52,825 nucleotides of DNA from NCBI RefSeq assembly GCF_017592395.1, contig NZ_JAGFOU010000018.1:28214-81038 (forward strand). Reading direction: 5' to 3'. Under the pieces are notes generated by a model. The model had not been told where the DNA came from and ran no database searches. It was given only the letters and a program-made list of their open reading frames with translations. Source of the DNA: Actinomyces bowdenii. GTDB taxonomy: Bacteria; Actinomycetota; Actinomycetes; Actinomycetales; Actinomycetaceae. This document shows positions 39,844 to 48,619 of the stretch, piece after piece (within the stretch, counting starts at the first letter, position 1; each line of letters begins with the position of its first letter). Both the position numbers and the translations under genes were made by a program.

Positions 39844-41180
39844 TACAGGGTCTCGGAGGGCTCGGACGGCTGTGACGGGGGCTTGGTGGCCCCCACCACC
39901 TGGGCCACCAGGCGCCCGGAGGCCAGCACGCCCTCGATGAGGTCGCCCTTCTTGATCTGCTCGGCACCGGTGATGACCCGTCCCCCCGGCGTGCGCAGGA
40001 TCGCGTACCCCCGGTCCAGGACCCCCTGGGGGGACAGGGCGGTCAGGCGGGCCCGCTCGGCGCGCAGGTCGGCCGCGGCCAGGGACAGGCGGTGGGACAG
40101 GGCCCGGCGCATGCGCTCGCGCTCCCGCTCCAGCTCGCCCACCCGCTCGCGGACGATGACCGTGGGGTCGGCCATGACCGGGCGGGCCCGCAGCTGGTCC
40201 AGGGCGCTCTGCTCGGCCTGGAGCCGGGAGGAGACGAGGGCGCGCATGCGCTCGCGGGCGGAGTCCAGGCCCACGGTCTCCTGGGCGAGGTCGGGCACGA
40301 TCCTGCGGGCGGCGTCCGTGGGCGTGGAGGCCCGGTAGTCGGCCACGAGGTCGAGCAGGGGGCAGTCGGTCTCGTGCCCGATCGCCGAGACCAGGGGCGT
40401 GCGGGCCCCGGCGGCGGCGCGCACCAGCCCCTCGTCGGAGAAGGGCAGCAGGTCCTCCACCGCGCCGCCCCCGCGGGCGATGACGATGACGTCGATGCGC
40501 TCATCGGCGTCGAGCTCCTCCAGGGCGCGGGTGACCTCGGGCACGGCCCGCGCGCCCTGGACGGCGACCTCACGGATCTCGAAGGGCAGGCCCGGCCAGC
40601 GCAGCCGGGCATTGACCACGACGTCGTCCTTGGCCTTGGCCTGGCGCCCGCAGATGAGCCCCACGCGGCGCGGCAGGAAGGGCAGGGGCCGCTTGCGCCC
40701 GGCGTCGAACAGCCCCTCGGCGGCCAGGACGCGGCGCAGCTGCTCGATGCGCGCCAGCAGGTCGCCCACGCCCACGGCGCGGATGTCGTCGGCCTGGAGC
40801 TGGAGGGAGCCGCGCTTGGTCCAGAAGGTGGGCTTGGCGCGCACCACCACCCGGGCGCCCTCGGCCAGCCCGGCGCCGCGGGACTGGATGGCGTCCAGGA
40901 CGCGGGAGTAGACGGCCACCGACATCGAGACATCCGCCTCGGCGTCGCGCAGGGTGAGGAAGGCCATGCCCGCGCCGGGGCGGCGGTTGAGCTGGACGAT
41001 CTGCCCCTCGACCCACACCTGGCTCATGCGGGCCACGTACTCCTCGATCTTGGTCGACAGCAGCCGCAGCGGCCAGGGGTTCTCGGCGGTGGTGAGGTTG
41101 GCGCGGGGGGCGAGCCCGCGCCCCGCCTGCGGGGCGGGGCGGGCCTCGGGGGAGGCCTCAGGGGCGGTCGGACCTGTCAC
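39843..41180 (-). CDS. xseA: Exodeoxyribonuclease VII large subunit
   Basis: 445-residue catalytic subunit that degrades single-stranded DNA to oligonucleotides. The N-terminal OB-fold (about 35-130) has [20 protein letters not shown]. The catalytic region includes [40 protein letters not shown] and [20 protein letters not shown], followed by [14 protein letters not shown] helical tail and C-terminal [14 protein letters not shown] complete it. The start is one of three in-frame GTGs; 41180 lies seven bases after CACAGT, the same word that precedes the divergent ispH. Confidence 0.95.
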   Translation of the reverse strand: MTGPTAPEASPEARPAPQAGRGLAPRANLTTAENPWPLRLLSTKIEEYVARMSQVWVEGQIVQLNRRPGAGMAFLTLRDAEADVSMSVAVYSRVLDAIQSRGAGLAEGARVVVRAKPTFWTKRGSLQLQADDIRAVGVGDLLARIEQLRRVLAAEGLFDAGRKRPLPFLPRRVGLICGRQAKAKDDVVVNARLRWPGLPFEIREVAVQGARAVPEVTRALEELDADERIDVIVIARGGGAVEDLLPFSDEGLVRAAAGARTPLVSAIGHETDCPLLDLVADYRASTPTDAARRIVPDLAQETVGLDSARERMRALVSSRLQAEQSALDQLRARPVMADPTVIVRERVGELERERERMRRALSHRLSLAAADLRAERARLTALSPQGVLDRGYAILRTPGGRVITGAEQIKKGDLIEGVLASGRLVAQVVGATKPPSQPSEPSETL

Positions 41181-41186
41181 GCGCAC

Positions 41187-41252
41187 CACTGTGCCATGTC
41201 CGCCACGGTGGGCGGTCGCCACTGCGTGCCGCGCCCCCGCTGTGGCACAGTG
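41187..41252. promoter_or_regulatory. Symmetrical divergent promoter region of xseA and ispH
   Basis: CACTGTGCCA (41187-41196) and TGGCACAGTG (41243-41252) are perfect inverted copies 46 bases apart. On each strand CACAGT ends 6-7 bases before the GTG start of xseA (minus) and ispH (plus), where other genes here have TANNNT. Confidence 0.45.
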
Positions 41253-41257
41253 GGACG

Positions 41258-42280
41258 GTGACCATGACGACTGAGACGACGCGCGGCAAGAGGATCCTGC
41301 TGGCGGCCCCCCGCGGCTACTGCGCCGGGGTGGATCGGGCCGTCGACGCCGTCGAGCAGGCCCTGGCCCACTACGGGGCGCCGATCTACGTGCGCAAGGA
41401 GATCGTGCACAACAAGTACGTCGTCGAGGCCCTGTCACGGCGCGGCGCGATCTTCGTGGAGGAGACCGATGAGGTGCCCGAGGGGGCCCGCGTGGTCTTC
41501 TCGGCCCACGGGGTCTCCCCGGCGGTGCACGAGCAGGCGGCGGCGCGGGGGCTGGACACGATCGACGCCACCTGCCCCCTGGTGACCAAGGTGCACAAGC
41601 AGGCGGTGCGCTTCGCCCGGGACGACTACGACATCATCCTGGTGGGCCACACCGGCCACGAGGAGGTCGAGGGCACCCAGGGGGAGGCCCCCGAGCACAT
41701 CCAGGTGGTCAACGGCCCCCACGAGGTGGACCAGGTCCAGGTGCGCGACCCCGAGCGGGTGGTGTGGATCTCCCAGACCACCCTGAGTGTGGACGAGACC
41801 ATGGAGACGGTGCGGCTGCTGCGCGAGCGCTTCCCCGCCCTGTCCGACCCGCCGGGGGAGGACATCTGCTACGCCACCCAGAACCGGCAGGCGGCCGTCA
41901 AGGTCATCGCCCCGCAGGTCGATCTCATGATCGTGGTGGGCTCGGGCAACTCCTCGAACTCGGTGCGCCTCAAGGAGGTGGCCCTCGATGCGGGGGCCGG
42001 GGCCTCCCACCGGGTGGACTTCGCCAGCGAGATCGACCCGGCCTGGCTGGAGGGCGTGCGCACCGTGGGCGTCACCTCGGGCGCCTCGGTTCCCGAGATC
42101 CTCGTGCGCGAGGTCATCGAGCGCCTGGCCGAGCACGGCTTCGAGGACGTCGAGGAGGTGCGCACCGCCACCGAGCGGATCACCTTCTCCCTGCCCAAGA
42201 ACCTGCGCGCCGATCTCAGGGGTGCCGCGGGCGAGCAGGGGCACGACAGGCGCCAGCCGGTGGCCGACCACACCTGCTGA
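41258..42280 (+). CDS. ispH: 4-hydroxy-3-methylbut-2-enyl diphosphate reductase
   Basis: 340-residue last enzyme of the MEP pathway, making isopentenyl and dimethylallyl diphosphate. The three Fe-S ligands are C22 ([13 protein letters not shown]), C106 ([13 protein letters not shown]) and C204 ([11 protein letters not shown]). Other motifs are HNKYVVEAL, the proton-relay [15 protein letters not shown] and [15 protein letters not shown]. The C-terminal tail after FSLPKNLR is short and polar. GTG 41258 is favoured by the upstream hexamer; an in-frame ATG lies at 41264. Supplies precursors for the uppS product encoded 6 kb upstream. Confidence 0.96.
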   Translation: MTMTTETTRGKRILLAAPRGYCAGVDRAVDAVEQALAHYGAPIYVRKEIVHNKYVVEALSRRGAIFVEETDEVPEGARVVFSAHGVSPAVHEQAAARGLDTIDATCPLVTKVHKQAVRFARDDYDIILVGHTGHEEVEGTQGEAPEHIQVVNGPHEVDQVQVRDPERVVWISQTTLSVDETMETVRLLRERFPALSDPPGEDICYATQNRQAAVKVIAPQVDLMIVVGSGNSSNSVRLKEVALDAGAGASHRVDFASEIDPAWLEGVRTVGVTSGASVPEILVREVIERLAEHGFEDVEEVRTATERITFSLPKNLRADLRGAAGEQGHDRRQPVADHTC

Positions 42281-42418
42281 GCGGCCCCTGAGGGCAGCCG
42301 TGGGGCGCTGGCGGGCGGAGTCCTGATGGGCCGGTGCTCTGGGCGGGCTCGGGCCCGGGGCGGCCGGCGCGGCGGCGCCAGCCACTGAGACCGGCTCCCG
42401 CACCGGGGGCCCGGGCGC

Positions 42419-42424
42419 TAGGCT
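42419..42424 (+). promoter_or_regulatory. -10 hexamer, leaderless permease gene
   Basis: TAGGCT, seven bases before ATG 42432; no Shine-Dalgarno sequence. Confidence 0.6.
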
Positions 42425-42431
42425 CGCCCCG

Positions 42432-44003
42432 ATGGTGCACAGTGATGATGATGAGACCCGCGCCGCCGTCCCCGGGGGCGGCGGCATCAGCGGCGCCGGC
42501 AGTCCCGGCGGCCCCGGCCCCGACGCCGGGAGCGAGTCCCCCGAGCACAGCGGCCTGAGACGGACCCTGACCAACCGCCACATGCAGATGATCGCCATCG
42601 GCGGGGCGATCGGGACGGGCCTGTTCGTCGCCTCGGGCGCCACGGTCTCCCAGGCGGGGCCCGGTGGGGCGATCGCCGCCTACACGGCGGTGGGCCTCAT
42701 GGTGCTGCTGCTCATGCAGTCCCTGGGGGAGATGACCGCGCACATGCCGGTGGCCGGCTCCTTCCAGACCTACGCCACGCGCTTCGTCAGCCCCTCCTTC
42801 GGCTTCGCCATGGGCTGGAACTACTGGTTCAACTGGGCGATCACCGTGGCGGCCGAGCTGGTGGCCGCGGGCATCATCATGGCCTACTGGCTGCCCGACG
42901 TGCCCTCCTGGGTGTGGGCGGGGCTCTTCCTGGCGGTGCTCACCGGGCTCAACGCCCTGTCGGCCCGGGCCTTCGGGGAGGGGGAGTTCTGGCTGTCGGC
43001 CATCAAGGTGGTCACCGTGGTGGTCTTCCTCATCGCCGGGGTGGCGATGATCGCCGGCGTCCTGGGGGGCCACCGCGCGGGCCTGAGCAACTGGACGGTG
43101 GGGGACGCCCCCTTCCACGGCGGGGCGCTGGCGGTGGTCTCGGTGTTCATGATCGCCGGCTTCTCCTTCCAGGGCACCGAGCTGGTGGGAGTGGCCGCGG
43201 GTGAGGCCCGCGATCCGCGCCGCGACGTGCCGCGCGCGATCCGCACCGTGTTCTGGCGGATCATGCTGTTCTACATCGGGGCGATCGCCGTGGTGGGGAC
43301 CCTGGTGGCCTACAACGACCCGCGGCTGCTGCGCACGGGCACCGAGGACGTCTCCTACTCGCCCTTCACCCTGGTCTTCGACCGGGCGGGTATCGCGGCC
43401 GCGGCCGCGGTGATGAACGCGGTCATCCTCACCGCGGTGCTCAGCGCCGGGAACTCCGGGCTCTACGCCTCCACCCGCATGCTGCACTCGATGGCCCTGC
43501 AGGGCCAGGCCCCCCAGTGGTTCGGCTACGTCAACCGCCATGGGGTGCCGGTGCGGGCGCTGGGGGCGACGGCGCTGGTGGGGGCGGCCGGCTTCCTCAC
43601 CGCGGTGGTGGGTCGGGACACGGCCTACTCCTGGCTGCTCAATGTCTCGGCGCTGTCGGGCTTCATCGTCTGGGTGGGGATCGCGGTGTGCCACTTCCGC
43701 TTCCGGCGCGCCTATGTGCTGCAGGGCCACGATCCCGCTGATCTGCCGTATCGGGCGCCCCTGTTCCCCCTGGGGCCGGTGGTGGCCTTCACCATGTGCG
43801 TGGTGGTGATCCTGGGGCAGAACTACGAGGCGGTCTTCAAGGGCGAGCTGCTGGGGGTGCTCTCCTCCTACATCGGGCTGCCGGCCTTCCTCCTGGTGTG
43901 GCTGGGCCACCGGCTGACCCGGGGGACGCCGATGGTGCCGCTGGCCGAGGTGGATGTCTCGGGCACGACGGCGTCGGGCACCTCGGCACACGAGGCCCGG
44001 TAG
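42432..44003 (+). CDS. Amino acid permease, LysP/AAT type
   Basis: 523-residue APC-superfamily transporter with about twelve hydrophobic segments after a 45-residue acidic, Gly/Ser-rich cytoplasmic N-terminus. Family motifs are LTNRHMQMIAIGGAIGTGLF, then SQAGPGGAIAAYTAVGLMV, SLGEMTAHMPVAGSFQTYAT and GFSFQGTELVGVAAGEARDP. The latter stretches favour the lysine-specific (LysP) branch over aromatic or proline permeases. The lysE/argP pair lies 14 kb away on the same window, so basic amino acid flux may have both an importer and an exporter here; the substrate is inferred. Confidence 0.9.
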   Translation: MVHSDDDETRAAVPGGGGISGAGSPGGPGPDAGSESPEHSGLRRTLTNRHMQMIAIGGAIGTGLFVASGATVSQAGPGGAIAAYTAVGLMVLLLMQSLGEMTAHMPVAGSFQTYATRFVSPSFGFAMGWNYWFNWAITVAAELVAAGIIMAYWLPDVPSWVWAGLFLAVLTGLNALSARAFGEGEFWLSAIKVVTVVVFLIAGVAMIAGVLGGHRAGLSNWTVGDAPFHGGALAVVSVFMIAGFSFQGTELVGVAAGEARDPRRDVPRAIRTVFWRIMLFYIGAIAVVGTLVAYNDPRLLRTGTEDVSYSPFTLVFDRAGIAAAAAVMNAVILTAVLSAGNSGLYASTRMLHSMALQGQAPQWFGYVNRHGVPVRALGATALVGAAGFLTAVVGRDTAYSWLLNVSALSGFIVWVGIAVCHFRFRRAYVLQGHDPADLPYRAPLFPLGPVVAFTMCVVVILGQNYEAVFKGELLGVLSSYIGLPAFLLVWLGHRLTRGTPMVPLAEVDVSGTTASGTSAHEAR

Positions 44004-44443
44004 TCGTCCCGACGGCGGCTGCCCCCTGATCCCAGAGCGCTTCCTGAGCCCCGGGGCCCTGAGCCCGGGGGTTGCGGGTCCCCGTTGCCCGTCCGTGGAG
44101 GGCTGGCGCAACTCGCGGGTGGGCGGAGCCGGGGGCTGGGGCGGCGGGGCCCACGATTGGACGTCGGTTGGCGGAAAAGGCGTCACTTCGCGACGTGGAC
44201 GACACCTACAAGGTACGTCCATTCCGCCAAGTGACGCCTCTGTCGCGAAGTGACGTCCGATCTGCCCCTCAGGTGCTCCATTGGCCCCTCCACCCCAGAC
44301 CGGGCCCCTCGACCGCGTTCACCACACCTCCCAGGGGCGCGGCTGCCTGGGCCGGGGCGTCCGGGCGATCCTGGTGCCGGCCGGCTCGGGCCCGGGGGCG
44401 CAGGCCGGCTCGAACCCGGGGGTCAGGCCGCAGATCCGAGCCG
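44004..44443. other. 440-bp region between convergent genes
   Basis: No gene is supported. It contains the family C repeat at 44159-44258 and, after it, GC-rich short stems (GCCGGC and GGGCCCGGGGG repeats around 44380-44430) that could help terminate the Asp23 operon. Confidence 0.5.
44159..44258. repeat. Imperfect inverted repeat, family C copy 2
   Basis: Two 43-base arms (44159-44201 and 44216-44258) match at about 34 positions around a 14-base loop. Shared words are GGACGTC at the outer ends and GGCGTCACTT in the middle. Because CACTTCGCGAC occurs in different places in each arm, the arms also contain internal direct repeats. Related to the element at 20075. Confidence 0.8.
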
Positions 44444-44890
44444 TCAGGCGGACAGGGACTGCACGCGCACGGTGACGCTCGGGCGGGGCCGAGCCTGATG
44501 GCCGTGCGGCGGCGCCTGGTGGGAGCCCCCGTGCGCGTGAGGGGATGCGGCGGCGCCGCGGCTGGCGTCGTCGCCGTCGTCGGAGGCGCCGGTCCTGCTG
44601 CCGGTCTGGGGATCCTCGTGCTCCTCGGGCTGGTGGAGGGCCTGCATGACGGCTGCCTGGATGTCCCTGACGACCTGCCTGACGGGCCGTGAGCCGTCCA
44701 GGCCGACCTCGATGGTGGTTCGCTGGGCATCGTCGACGACGATGCCGAAGCGGGCGACCTGCCCGGCCTGGCCGCGCAGGTGGGTGTCGAGGGTGCGCAG
44801 GGCCGAGGCGATGCCCGGCTCGATGCCCCGGACACCGGGGACGCCGGTCACCGTCCGGACCAGGGCTGCGGCGGTGTCTTCAGTCCTCAT
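44444..44890 (-). CDS. Small Asp23-like protein, last gene of envelope-stress operon
   Basis: 148-residue protein. The first 85 residues look like a short Asp23/Gls24 fold: VRTVTGVPGVRGIEPGIASA, then FGIVVDDAQRTTIEVGLDGS and VVRDIQAAVMQAL. The rest is a His/Ala/Gly/Pro-rich tail (HAHGGSHQAPPHGHQA), possibly metal-binding, ending in SVTVRVQSLS. ATG 44890 is preferred over an upstream GTG/ATG because it follows the overlap with the previous gene (11 bases). Function unknown; Asp23 proteins sit under the membrane in Gram-positive envelope-stress responses. Confidence 0.72.
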   Translation of the reverse strand: MRTEDTAAALVRTVTGVPGVRGIEPGIASALRTLDTHLRGQAGQVARFGIVVDDAQRTTIEVGLDGSRPVRQVVRDIQAAVMQALHQPEEHEDPQTGSRTGASDDGDDASRGAAASPHAHGGSHQAPPHGHQARPRPSVTVRVQSLSA

Positions 44891-45425
44891 CGTGCAGGTC
44901 CTCCACATGGATGTTGACGGTCGGGCTGCAGTCCAGGTCCTCGTGGAAGGCCTCGAGCACGGATGCGTGCACCTGCTGGGCCAGCGCGGGCAGGTCCGGG
45001 CAGGCGGCGTGGGCCGAGATCCGGCAGTGGACTGAGGTGGGCGCCCCCAGTCCCCGGTGCCCGTCGGTGGCCGCAGCGTGCTCGAAGGAGGAGCGCAGCG
45101 CCCTTGCCCCGGGAACCCGGTCGACGGCCCTGCGCACGAGGGTGCGCAGGGAGAGCTCGGTCAGGGTGTAGGGGCCCAGGTCAGTGGGCGGGACCTGGAC
45201 CTGGGCGCCGTGCCGGGCGTCGGCGCGCACCGCCTCCATCACGGACTGCATGATCCGGGCGGAGGGCATGACCGAGAGGTCGGACTGGGACTCCAGGGCG
45301 TCCCACTCCTCGTGGATGGAGGCGATGAGCCGGTGGTAGTCCTGGGTGGCCTGCTCCTGGTCGCCGCCGCTGGCGGGCGCCTGCTCCGGCTGCGTAGATG
45401 GGTGGGTGGGATCGGTGGTTGTCAT
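44880..45425 (-). CDS. Asp23-like protein directly downstream of the sigma factor
   Basis: 181-residue acidic protein. The N-terminal 65 residues include a helical stretch QDYHRLIASIHEEWDALESQ. The rest resembles an Asp23 domain: LTELSLRTLVRRAVDRVPGA, then TSVHCRISAHAACPDLPALA and VHASVLEAFHEDL with the final VNIHVEDLH. It has no membrane segment and no HxxxCxxC zinc motif, yet it occupies the place where an anti-sigma gene usually lies, overlapping the sigma stop (ATGA). AAGGAG five bases upstream fixes ATG 45425. Confidence 0.75.
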   Translation of the reverse strand: MTTTDPTHPSTQPEQAPASGGDQEQATQDYHRLIASIHEEWDALESQSDLSVMPSARIMQSVMEAVRADARHGAQVQVPPTDLGPYTLTELSLRTLVRRAVDRVPGARALRSSFEHAAATDGHRGLGAPTSVHCRISAHAACPDLPALAQQVHASVLEAFHEDLDCSPTVNIHVEDLHDED

Positions 45426-46096
45426 GTCCACTCCTTCATCCGCTTGATCACGGCGGAGCGGGCGCGTGCCAGCCTGCCGCGGACAGTGGAGACGGTGATG
45501 TTCAGGGTTCGTGCGATCTCCTCGTAGGACATGGTCTCGACCTCCCTGAGTACCCAGACGACGCTCAGCTCGGGGCGGAGGGTGGAGAGCACATCGGCCA
45601 GTGCCTGGATCTGGGCATTGACCTCGCTGGACCTGGCCGGGTCGGCGGCCGTGGAGCCCCCGGCGGCGCCGGTGCGGGCATCCCCGGCCTGGGAGTCCAG
45701 AGACTCCAGGCTCTCGGAGTCGTGGGGGTCGGTGCGGTGGCGGCTGCGCCGCCTGACGGCGCTGGTGGCCTCATTGGTGCAGATGCGCAGCAGCCAGCCG
45801 TGGAAGGCCTCGGGCTCGCGCAGCAGGTGGAGGCGCCTCCAGGCCAGGATGAGGGCCTCCTGGACGGCGTCCTCGGAGTCCTGCCGGTTGCCCAGGATCA
45901 TGTAGGCGGCGCGGAAGAGGCGGCCCTGGTAGCGGTTGATGAGCTGCTCGAAGGCGTCGGCGTCGCCGTCCTGGGCGCGCAGCACCAGGTGCCGCTCGAT
46001 GCCCCGGCTCGCGGGGGAGGCGCTGGGCCGGTGGCTCGCAGGGGCTGCGGGGCCGGCGGTGGCCTCCGGCCCCGCCGGTTGCGGGGGCCGGCTCAT
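45422..46096 (-). CDS. ECF-type RNA polymerase sigma factor
   Basis: 224-residue sigma-70 family protein with only regions 2 and 4. Region 2 (about 38-110) shows AFEQLINRYQGRLFRAAYMI, then DAVQEALILAWRRLHLL and FHGWLLRICTNEATSAVRRR. Region 4 (about 160-220) has LRPELSVVWVLREVETMSYE and EIARTLNITVSTVRGRLARA. The linker is Ser/Asp/Ala-rich. The N-terminal 35 residues are Pro/Ala-rich. ATG 46096 overlaps the stop of the preceding gene; the frame is open further upstream but overlaps that gene. It sits inside the Asp23 operon, probably activating it. Confidence 0.9.
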   Translation of the reverse strand: MSRPPQPAGPEATAGPAAPASHRPSASPASRGIERHLVLRAQDGDADAFEQLINRYQGRLFRAAYMILGNRQDSEDAVQEALILAWRRLHLLREPEAFHGWLLRICTNEATSAVRRRSRHRTDPHDSESLESLDSQAGDARTGAAGGSTAADPARSSEVNAQIQALADVLSTLRPELSVVWVLREVETMSYEEIARTLNITVSTVRGRLARARSAVIKRMKEWT

Positions 46097-46749
46097 GTGA
46101 CCACGTCCCGGGTGGGGCGCACCTGTGCGGCGCCGGCGCGGTGCGGGCCCCGGGCGCCGGTGAGGCTGCGCGAGACGGTGGAGCGGTGGGGCCGGATGAG
46201 CACGTCGACCTGGTGCGGCGCGTGGCTCAGGGCGGTGGCGGCGTCCTGGGCCAGCCGACGGCGCAGGTCGCTGACCGCCCAGGCGACCTCGGCGTCCTGG
46301 GCGATCCGGGCGGTGGCCTGGAGCCAGGTGCTGCGCGAGGACCCGGCCACCCACACGGTGCAGGAGGCGACTCCGGGGATCTCCTCGGCCCGCTCGGCCA
46401 GTGCCCGGCCCATGACCCGGGGGTCGAGCGTGGCCAGGAGGGTGCCGTCATCGCCGGTCAGGCGCAGCGGGCTGGTGCGGGCCCTGCGGGGGATCTGGGC
46501 CAGCAGCAGGGCGATCCCCGCCAGGACCACCAGGATCGAGGCCGCGGCGGCGGCCGGTGCGATCCAGTGCTCCTCGCCCGCGACCAGCTCCTTGAGCCTT
46601 GCGCCGGCGGGGGCCAGGAGCGCCCGGCCCTGGGGCCAGGAGGCGGCCAGGTCGAGGTGGGAGGCGGCCAGCCAGGCGGCCACCAGGAGGGCGGCCAGCC
46701 CGGTGACGGCCAGCGCGATTCGGTTGAGTGCTCCGGATACTGAGCGCAT
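46093..46749 (-). CDS. AmaP-like membrane protein with Asp23-like domain
   Basis: 218-residue protein with two membrane segments (about 8-30 and 62-85) and a C-terminal alpha/beta domain (about 100-200) with ATLDPRVMGRALAERAEEIP, VASCTVWVAGSSRSTW and DVLIRPHRSTVSRSL. The layout is that of AmaP, the membrane anchor that recruits Asp23 in Firmicutes. AAGGAGGA upstream supports ATG 46749. Overlaps the sigma-factor start. Confidence 0.78.
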   Translation of the reverse strand: MRSVSGALNRIALAVTGLAALLVAAWLAASHLDLAASWPQGRALLAPAGARLKELVAGEEHWIAPAAAAASILVVLAGIALLLAQIPRRARTSPLRLTGDDGTLLATLDPRVMGRALAERAEEIPGVASCTVWVAGSSRSTWLQATARIAQDAEVAWAVSDLRRRLAQDAATALSHAPHQVDVLIRPHRSTVSRSLTGARGPHRAGAAQVRPTRDVVT

Positions 46750-46765
46750 GGTTGGTGGTCCTCCT

Positions 46766-47311
46766 TCAGTCGGCGCGCCGCACGCGCGCTCGGCACCGCA
46801 TGGTCTGCGCGGGGTGCAGCTGCTCCAGGGCGTCCTGCGCGGCCTGCACCACCGCGGGTCGCAGCCGCCCGTCATCCATGAGGGTGCTCACGCGGATGTC
46901 GGCCCGGCTGCGGGTGAGCCTGACCCGGACGGTCTCGACGCCGTCGACCTGCTCGACCCGGCGCTGGATGAGGGTGGCCAGGTCGCGGCGGGACAGGGCC
47001 GTCTGGCCCGGGATGCCGTCGGGCAGGATGGCCAGGTGCGCGGGGCGGCCGGGCCACAGCGCCAGCACCAGCATGATGAGGCCGAGGAGGGCCAGGGCAC
47101 AGGCGGCGGCCAGCACCCCGGGGGAATCCATGGCGGTGGATCCGAGCCTTGCCATGGTGGGGGCGGCCTGGGAGGGCCAGTGGCCGGTCAGCAGGAGGGC
47201 GCCGGTCAGCCAGGCGCCCAGGGAGCCCAGGGCGATGATGCCCACGGCCAGGATGACGGCGGCCGGGCTGCGCGAGGGGCGCCGGGTCAGGCTCCGCGGG
47301 TCGTTGCTCAT
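46766..47311 (-). CDS. Membrane protein, DUF6286/AmaP-like
   Basis: 181-residue protein: two membrane segments (about 17-42 and 64-86), then a small cytoplasmic domain with TALSRRDLATLIQRRVEQVD, GVETVRVRLTRSRADIRVS and a basic Arg-rich end. Resembles the membrane components (AmaP/DUF6286) of actinobacterial Asp23 operons and is paralogous in layout to the next gene. ATG 47311 is set by GAGGAG and a four-base overlap with the upstream Asp23 gene. Confidence 0.78.
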   Translation of the reverse strand: MSNDPRSLTRRPSRSPAAVILAVGIIALGSLGAWLTGALLLTGHWPSQAAPTMARLGSTAMDSPGVLAAACALALLGLIMLVLALWPGRPAHLAILPDGIPGQTALSRRDLATLIQRRVEQVDGVETVRVRLTRSRADIRVSTLMDDGRLRPAVVQAAQDALEQLHPAQTMRCRARVRRAD

Positions 47312-47727
47312 CTCAGGGCTCCTCTCGCCGTGCTTCCGGGGTCGAGCCAGGAGATCTCGACGTCGATGCGCCCGACCTCCAGGCCGGTGAGGTGCTCGAC
47401 CCGTGAGCGCACGTGGTCCCGCAGCCGCTGGGCCGCGCTGGCCATGGGGGTGGGGAAGACCAGGCCGACGTCCATGCGCAGGATGGCGACCCGGCCGTAG
47501 ATGTCGCAGTCCACGTCGGGACGGGTGTGGAAGTCGCGCCGTGCGCCCACGCCCAGCAGCCCGCCGGCGGAGGAGCCCACGTGGGGCGCCTCCAGGGCGG
47601 CCTGCTCGGCGATGCGGGCCACGACGCGGGAGGGGATGGAGGTGGTCCCCCGCTGCTCGATCGGCGGCCCGGCCTCCTGCTGGAGGCCGGGGCGGGGCCC
47701 GTCGGTGACCTGTGTGCTGCTCATCAT
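47308..47727 (-). CDS. Asp23/Gls24 family envelope stress protein, copy 2
   Basis: 139-residue Asp23-like protein: IPSRVVARIAEQAALEAPHV, then a glycine-rich turn, VDCDIYGRVAILRMDVGLVF, and the C-terminal helix-strand RLRDHVRSRVEHLTGLEVGR with IDVEISWLDP. These correspond to the standard Asp23 core (V..IA...A...PGV, strand, helix, V.V.V..I). Its two ATGs (47727, 47724) overlap the stop of the small DUF2273 gene. No signal peptide. Confidence 0.85.
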   Translation of the reverse strand: MMSSTQVTDGPRPGLQQEAGPPIEQRGTTSIPSRVVARIAEQAALEAPHVGSSAGGLLGVGARRDFHTRPDVDCDIYGRVAILRMDVGLVFPTPMASAAQRLRDHVRSRVEHLTGLEVGRIDVEISWLDPGSTARGALR

Positions 47728-47903
47728 CGCCGTGTCCAGCGCTCGAGCAGGTCACGCAGGTCGAGCCGGCCCTCCAGGCCCAGGCCCGCCGCCGCCCCCA
47801 CCAGGCCGCACAGGCCCACCAGGATGAAGTCGGCGAAGGATCCGAAGGCGAGGACGGTGCCCAGGAACAGGCCCACGATGAGGGCAAGGTGTGTCGTCTT
47901 CAT
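47724..47903 (-). CDS. DUF2273-like small membrane protein
   Basis: 59-residue protein, not more than two membrane segments: MKTTHLALIVGLFLGTVLAF followed by FADFILVGLCGLVGAAAGLG and a charged amphipathic tail LDLRDLLERWTRR. DUF2273 proteins are regular members of Asp23/AmaP operons. The ATG at 47903 lies 34 bases after the first Asp23 gene. The stop overlaps the next gene start by four bases. Codon use fits the neighbours. Confidence 0.82.
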   Translation of the reverse strand: MKTTHLALIVGLFLGTVLAFGSFADFILVGLCGLVGAAAGLGLEGRLDLRDLLERWTRR

Positions 47904-47936
47904 GCGGACTCCTTGGTCGGCGTGCGGGAGGCGGGG

Positions 47937-48425
47937 CTACTTCAGGTCGGTGCCGCCGGTGCTGGCGGAGTCCTCATCGGGCAGGTGCACGTCGGTGACG
48001 TTGACGTTGACCTCGATGACCTCCAGGCCGGTGGTGCCCTCGACCTGCTGGATGATGTTGCGGCGGATGGCGTTGCCGACCTCGACGATGGAGACCCCGT
48101 ACTCCACCACGACGGTGACGTCGACGGCGGTCTGGGTCTCGCCCTTCTCGATGCTGATACCGCCGGCCACGTTGGTCTGGGCGTTGGGGATGCGGTCGGT
48201 CACGGCGTTGAAGACGCGGCGCGCGGCATTGCCCATGTCGTAGACCCCGGGGACCTCGCGCGCGGCCATGCCGGCGATCTTGGCGACGACCGTCTCATCG
48301 ATGGTGGTCACGCCGTGGGAGGTCTGGAGGGGGCCGCGCGGGGTGGCCTCCTGCTGCTTCTTGTCCTCGCGCTCCTTGGCGATCTCGCGCTGCTGGCCGG
48401 TCTGGGGAATGGTCTCGTTGCTCAT
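47937..48425 (-). CDS. Asp23/Gls24 family envelope stress protein, copy 1
   Basis: 162-residue alkaline-shock protein, first gene of the operon and the most canonical family member here: GVTTIDETVVAKIAGMAARE, then VPGVYDMG, the strand TQTAVDVTVVVEYGVSIVEV and GNAIRRNIIQQVEGTTGLEV with IEVNVNVTDVHLP. The first 35 residues are charged and Gln-rich (EREDKKQQEA). AAGGAGA precedes the ATG at 48425. In Staphylococcus and streptococci such proteins coat the inner membrane during envelope stress. Confidence 0.92.
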   Translation of the reverse strand: MSNETIPQTGQQREIAKEREDKKQQEATPRGPLQTSHGVTTIDETVVAKIAGMAAREVPGVYDMGNAARRVFNAVTDRIPNAQTNVAGGISIEKGETQTAVDVTVVVEYGVSIVEVGNAIRRNIIQQVEGTTGLEVIEVNVNVTDVHLPDEDSASTGGTDLK

Positions 48426-48619
48426 GGGTCTCCTTGAGTTGCTCGTGATATGGCTGGATGTGCTCCGCGGTTGCGGAGGGCGCCGGGATGCGGCTGGGTC
48501 GGCTGATGCGGCGGCAGTGGTGGGCCGGTGGCCCCCCGTCAGGCGCGCCGCACCGGCTGGGACATGGGTAAGGACGCCATGACCCGGCCTTTCCTCACGC
48601 CCCACAACAGTGGCGTCGA

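Noticed and set aside
45398..47500. Plus-strand open frame of 700 codons across the sigma factor and AmaP-like genes
   Set aside because: Opposite a tightly overlapping operon with recognisable families.
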